Below, one piece after another: positions 13,212 to 15,898 of a DNA stretch of 15,898 nt. A program made the position numbers and the translations under genes. The stretch is from an uncultured Solirubrobacterales bacterium (lineage in GTDB: Bacteria; Actinomycetota; Thermoleophilia; Solirubrobacterales; Solirubrobacteraceae): NCBI GenBank assembly GCA_937973575.1, contig CALJKH010000187.1, forward strand, positions 1 through 15,898, in the 5' to 3' direction. Numbering within the stretch: position 1 is the stretch's first letter; the number at the start of each line of letters is the position of its first letter. The notes beneath the pieces are model-generated. The model saw only the letters and a program-made list of their open reading frames with translations, was not told the origin of the DNA and did no database searches.

Positions 13212-14633
13212 ATGGCTGAAATGACAACCTCAATTCTCTGGCTCCGCCGTGATCTTCGAATCCACGACCACCCGGCACTTCACGCCGCGTTGGCGTCGGC
13301 AGACCAAGTGCTGCCGGTGTTCGTTCTGGACGAGTCAGTCTTTGCCGGAAGGTGGGGCTCCGGCGATCGGACCCACTTCATGCTCGAGTCGCTGCGCGAG
13401 CTGCGCGAGTCCTTCGAAGCATTGGGCGGAACTCTTGTTGTCCGCAAGGGCCGCCCTGCGGATGTGATCCCGGCACTCGCCTTCGAGCTAAATGCGGCTC
13501 AGGTACACGCAACCAGTGACGCTGCACCCTTCGCCCTTGCTCGGGACGCTGATGTCGCCGAGGTCCTGACAACTGTCGGCTCTGAGCTAGTGCGCCACCC
13601 AGGGACTTATTGCGCTGACATCGCGCAGATCCGGACTAAGGAGGACAAGCCGTACACAGTCTTCTCCCCGTTTGCCCGCAACTGGTCGGATGCCCCAAGG
13701 CGCAAGGTGCTGTCAGTACCGAAGGCCATTAAGTCGCCGAAGATTGACCCGGGGGAGATCCCAACTGTGGAAGACCTCGGGCTTGAGCGGCTTCTGACCG
13801 ATCCGCTGCCAGCCGGCGAGGCTGCAGCACGCGCTCGCATGGACGAATGGCTGAGCGATGGGGTCAACCGCTACAAGGAACTCCACGACGACCTTCCCTC
13901 ACACACTTCGCTCCTTTCACCTCACCTCCACATGGGCACTCTGTCTGCGCGCGAGTTGGAAGCGAGGACAGCTGAGATACCAGGCAAGAACCCGGAGGCC
14001 TTCCGCCGCCAAGTCGCATGGCGTGACTTCTATGCCCATGTGATCCTCCACTGGCCAACCAACGTCAAGACTCCCCTTCAGGAGCGCTTCCACGAGCTTG
14101 AGTGGGTTGAGGACGAGCCCGGCTGGCAGGCCTGGTGTGAGGGCAAGACTGGCTACCCGCTTGTGGACGCTGGAATGCGCGAATTGGCCGCAACTGGGTT
14201 CATGCACAACAGGACACGGATGGTTGTCGCGTCATTCCTGACCAAGGACCTCCACATCGACTATCGCAAGGGTGAGGCTTGGTTTATGAAGCTGCTCCTC
14301 GACGGCGACACATCGCAGAACAACGGGAACTGGCAGTGGACTGCCTCGCTGGGAGTTGATCCCCAGCCGTACTTCAAGCGAATCTTCAACCCGATCCTGC
14401 AGCAGAGGAAGTTCGACCCTGACGGCATCTATGTAAGGCGTTGGGTACCAGAGCTGCGCGAGGTGCCGCTGGACAAGCTCTTTGAACCATGGGAGATGAC
14501 TGAGGCTGAGCAGCAGGCATCCGGCTGCGTCGTCGGCAAGGACTACCCAGCGCCGATCCTCGACCACAAGCGCGAGCGAGAGCGGGCTATCGAGCGGTAT
14601 CGGGCCACAGCAGTTGAAGTACCCGAGGACTGA
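13212..14633 (+). CDS. phrB: Deoxyribodipyrimidine photolyase (class I CPD photolyase)
   Basis: This enzyme uses blue light and FADH- to split cyclobutane pyrimidine dimers in DNA. The 473-residue protein starts with ILWLRRDLRIHDHPAL, the antenna-binding Rossmann domain (~1-135). The helical FAD domain includes WRDFYAHVILHWP, the TGFMHNRTRMVVASFLTKDL stretch and GDTSQNNGNWQW (365-376) followed by PYFKRIFNP. These contain the FAD-binding Asn/Asp/Arg residues. Trp374 probably corresponds to the FAD-proximal tryptophan of the electron-transfer chain. ATG 13212 is used; ATG 13221 (MTTSILWL) is an alternative, and neither has a strong ribosome binding site. A second photolyase follows within a few bases. 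CPD rather than cryptochrome function is inferred from the intact NWQW region. Confidence 0.93.
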   Translation: MAEMTTSILWLRRDLRIHDHPALHAALASADQVLPVFVLDESVFAGRWGSGDRTHFMLESLRELRESFEALGGTLVVRKGRPADVIPALAFELNAAQVHATSDAAPFALARDADVAEVLTTVGSELVRHPGTYCADIAQIRTKEDKPYTVFSPFARNWSDAPRRKVLSVPKAIKSPKIDPGEIPTVEDLGLERLLTDPLPAGEAAARARMDEWLSDGVNRYKELHDDLPSHTSLLSPHLHMGTLSARELEARTAEIPGKNPEAFRRQVAWRDFYAHVILHWPTNVKTPLQERFHELEWVEDEPGWQAWCEGKTGYPLVDAGMRELAATGFMHNRTRMVVASFLTKDLHIDYRKGEAWFMKLLLDGDTSQNNGNWQWTASLGVDPQPYFKRIFNPILQQRKFDPDGIYVRRWVPELREVPLDKLFEPWEMTEAEQQASGCVVGKDYPAPILDHKRERERAIERYRATAVEVPED

Positions 14634-14643
14634 CCGGTCCAAC

Positions 14644-15898
14644 TTGCCGACGACGGCCCTAATTCTCGGTGAGCAGCTTGGGGACTCAAACCCTGCACTT
14701 GAGTCCGCTGACCGAGTCCTTTTCATTGAGTCAACAGGGGCTATGGCTAAACGGCGCTACCACCGGGCGCGCCTTCAAGTTGTTATGTCAGGCATGCGCC
14801 ATCGCGCTGCGGAGTTACGGGCCGAAGGGCGCGAGGTAATTGAGGTTCGCGATGCGGCGTCGTTTGACGAGGCTCTGGCCGGCATGGGCAAGGTCGTCTG
14901 TATGGAGCCCGAGAATCCAGCGTGGGGAGCGAGCCTCGCAAAGGTCGGAGTTGAGCTTCTGCCGTCCAACGCCTTTCTCGCCGACCAAAAGGACTTCGAC
15001 GCGTGGGCGGGGGATAAGAAGCGGGTCACGATGGAGCACTTCTATCGGGGAATGCGCCGAACCTATGGACTTCTTCTGGACGAAGATGGTGGGCCGGAGG
15101 GAGGCAAGTGGAACCTTGACGCTGAGAACCGCAAGCCGCCAGCCAAGGGGCTGACTGCGCCGAAGCCATGGCTGCCAGTTGAGGATGAGATCGACGCAGG
15201 CGTGCGGGCTGACATTGACTCGCTTGTAAAGGCTGGCCTTCCAATCTGGGGCACAGACAATCCACGCGAGTTCGCAGTCACGGCGGCTGAGGCAGAGGAG
15301 GTCCTAACTGACTTCATCGAAACGAGGCTCCCCGAGTTCGGCCCGTGGCAGGACGCAATGGTCACCGGCGAGCGCACTCTTTTCCACGCCCGTCTGTCCG
15401 TGCCTTTGAACCTTGGGTTGCTTGACCCGCTCGAGGTGGTTAACCGTGTCGAGGGCGAATACCGAGCTGGCCGAGTCCCCTTGCAGTCCGCGGAGGGCTT
15501 CATCAGGCAGGTGATCGGCTGGCGGGAGTTCGTCCGCTGCATGTACCGCTTCCGCTTTGAGGAGTGGGGCACCGACAACGGCCTTGACGTGGACAAACCG
15601 CTGCCCGCTGTCTTCTGGGGGGAAGGTCGGACGGATTGGAACTGCCTCCAGGAGACGATCGACACGGTCAAGGAGACCGGTTACGCCCACCACATTGAGC
15701 GGCTGATGGTGCTGGGCAACTCAATGCTTCTGCTTGGGGTAAAGCCCGATGAGGCACTTGATTGGTTTAGGGCGTCATTCGTTGACGCCTCCGACTGGGT
15801 GATGGCGCCGAATGTAATTGGCATGGGAATCCACGCAGATGGCGGCGTGATGATGACCAAGCCGTACGCTGCTGGTGGCAACTACATGTCGAAGATGA
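14644..15898 (+). CDS. FeS-BCP family photolyase/cryptochrome, (6-4) photolyase-like (3' truncated)
   Basis: The frame is open to the window end; about 418 of an expected ~510 residues are seen. It opens with LPTTALILGEQLGDS, typical of iron-sulfur bacterial cryptochromes and photolyases such as Agrobacterium PhrB, which repairs (6-4) photoproducts. Also typical are ESTGAMAKRRYHRARLQVVM, MEHFYRGMRRTYGLLLDEDG, KWNLDAENRK, FIRQVIGWREFVRCMYRF, YAHHIERLMVLGNSMLLLG and MTKPYAAGGNYMSKM. Cys334 (TDWNC) matches the first [4Fe-4S] ligand; the other three normally lie just past the point where the window ends. The likely start is TTG 14644, ten bases after the photolyase stop. TTG 14614, inside the photolyase, is an alternative. 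Expected cofactors are FAD, a lumazine antenna and the cluster. Confidence 0.9.
   Translation, partial: MPTTALILGEQLGDSNPALESADRVLFIESTGAMAKRRYHRARLQVVMSGMRHRAAELRAEGREVIEVRDAASFDEALAGMGKVVCMEPENPAWGASLAKVGVELLPSNAFLADQKDFDAWAGDKKRVTMEHFYRGMRRTYGLLLDEDGGPEGGKWNLDAENRKPPAKGLTAPKPWLPVEDEIDAGVRADIDSLVKAGLPIWGTDNPREFAVTAAEAEEVLTDFIETRLPEFGPWQDAMVTGERTLFHARLSVPLNLGLLDPLEVVNRVEGEYRAGRVPLQSAEGFIRQVIGWREFVRCMYRFRFEEWGTDNGLDVDKPLPAVFWGEGRTDWNCLQETIDTVKETGYAHHIERLMVLGNSMLLLGVKPDEALDWFRASFVDASDWVMAPNVIGMGIHADGGVMMTKPYAAGGNYMSKM

Overview
The window reads as one dense chromosomal stretch of a free-living bacterium, most likely an actinomycetote. The pointers are the primary sigma factor type, an ArsA-family ATPase of the actinobacterial 'GPGGVGKT' kind, an RlpA-like cell-wall protein with an N-terminal beta domain, and probable leaderless starts. 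A Thermoleophilia-like lineage is my guess, not a demonstrated fact. By eye the GC content is moderate for that phylum. Genes abut or overlap almost everywhere: three convergent pairs share or touch stop codons, and several co-directional pairs overlap. This suggests a streamlined genome. I see no transposase, integrase, CRISPR array, tRNA or rRNA.

Layout. Bases 1-540: the 3' end of an FMN-dependent azoreductase/NAD(P)H oxidoreductase. 537-2419 (minus): moeA (molybdenum cofactor insertion), coupled to an upstream exported RlpA-like double-psi beta-barrel protein. 2420-2917: a poorly understood gap with a possible minus-strand small ORF, a hairpin, a T-tract element and a candidate sigma factor promoter. 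2918-4018: primary sigma factor. 4019-4150: a structured intergenic RNA region leading into an HdeD-like six-helix membrane protein (4151-4714), closed by a large hairpin at 4739-4779. 4780-6442: a doubtful small membrane ORF and an uncharacterised ~450-484 aa protein whose C-terminal half looks HEPN/ApeA-like. 6439-7578 (minus): ArsA/Get3-type ATPase.

7683-12502 is a plus-strand cluster. It holds an orphan ParA, an FtsZ with an unusual 108-residue disordered N-terminal extension, a gamma-glutamyltransferase-like Ntn hydrolase lacking the usual glutamate-binding arginine, a lipoprotein and a secreted protein. 12503-13138 (minus) is a Lon-substrate-binding-domain protein. 13212-15898 holds two photolyases in tandem: a class I CPD-type photolyase, then an iron-sulfur bacterial cryptochrome/(6-4) photolyase cut by the window end. 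The pair points to life under sunlight.

The most unusual items are the ParA-FtsZ operon, with FtsZ's disordered segment at the N-terminus and no dcw neighbours in view, and the layered RNA structure between the sigma factor and HdeD genes. The altered GGT-like enzyme and the HEPN-like protein of unknown function come next. None is proved to be a new system by sequence reading alone.
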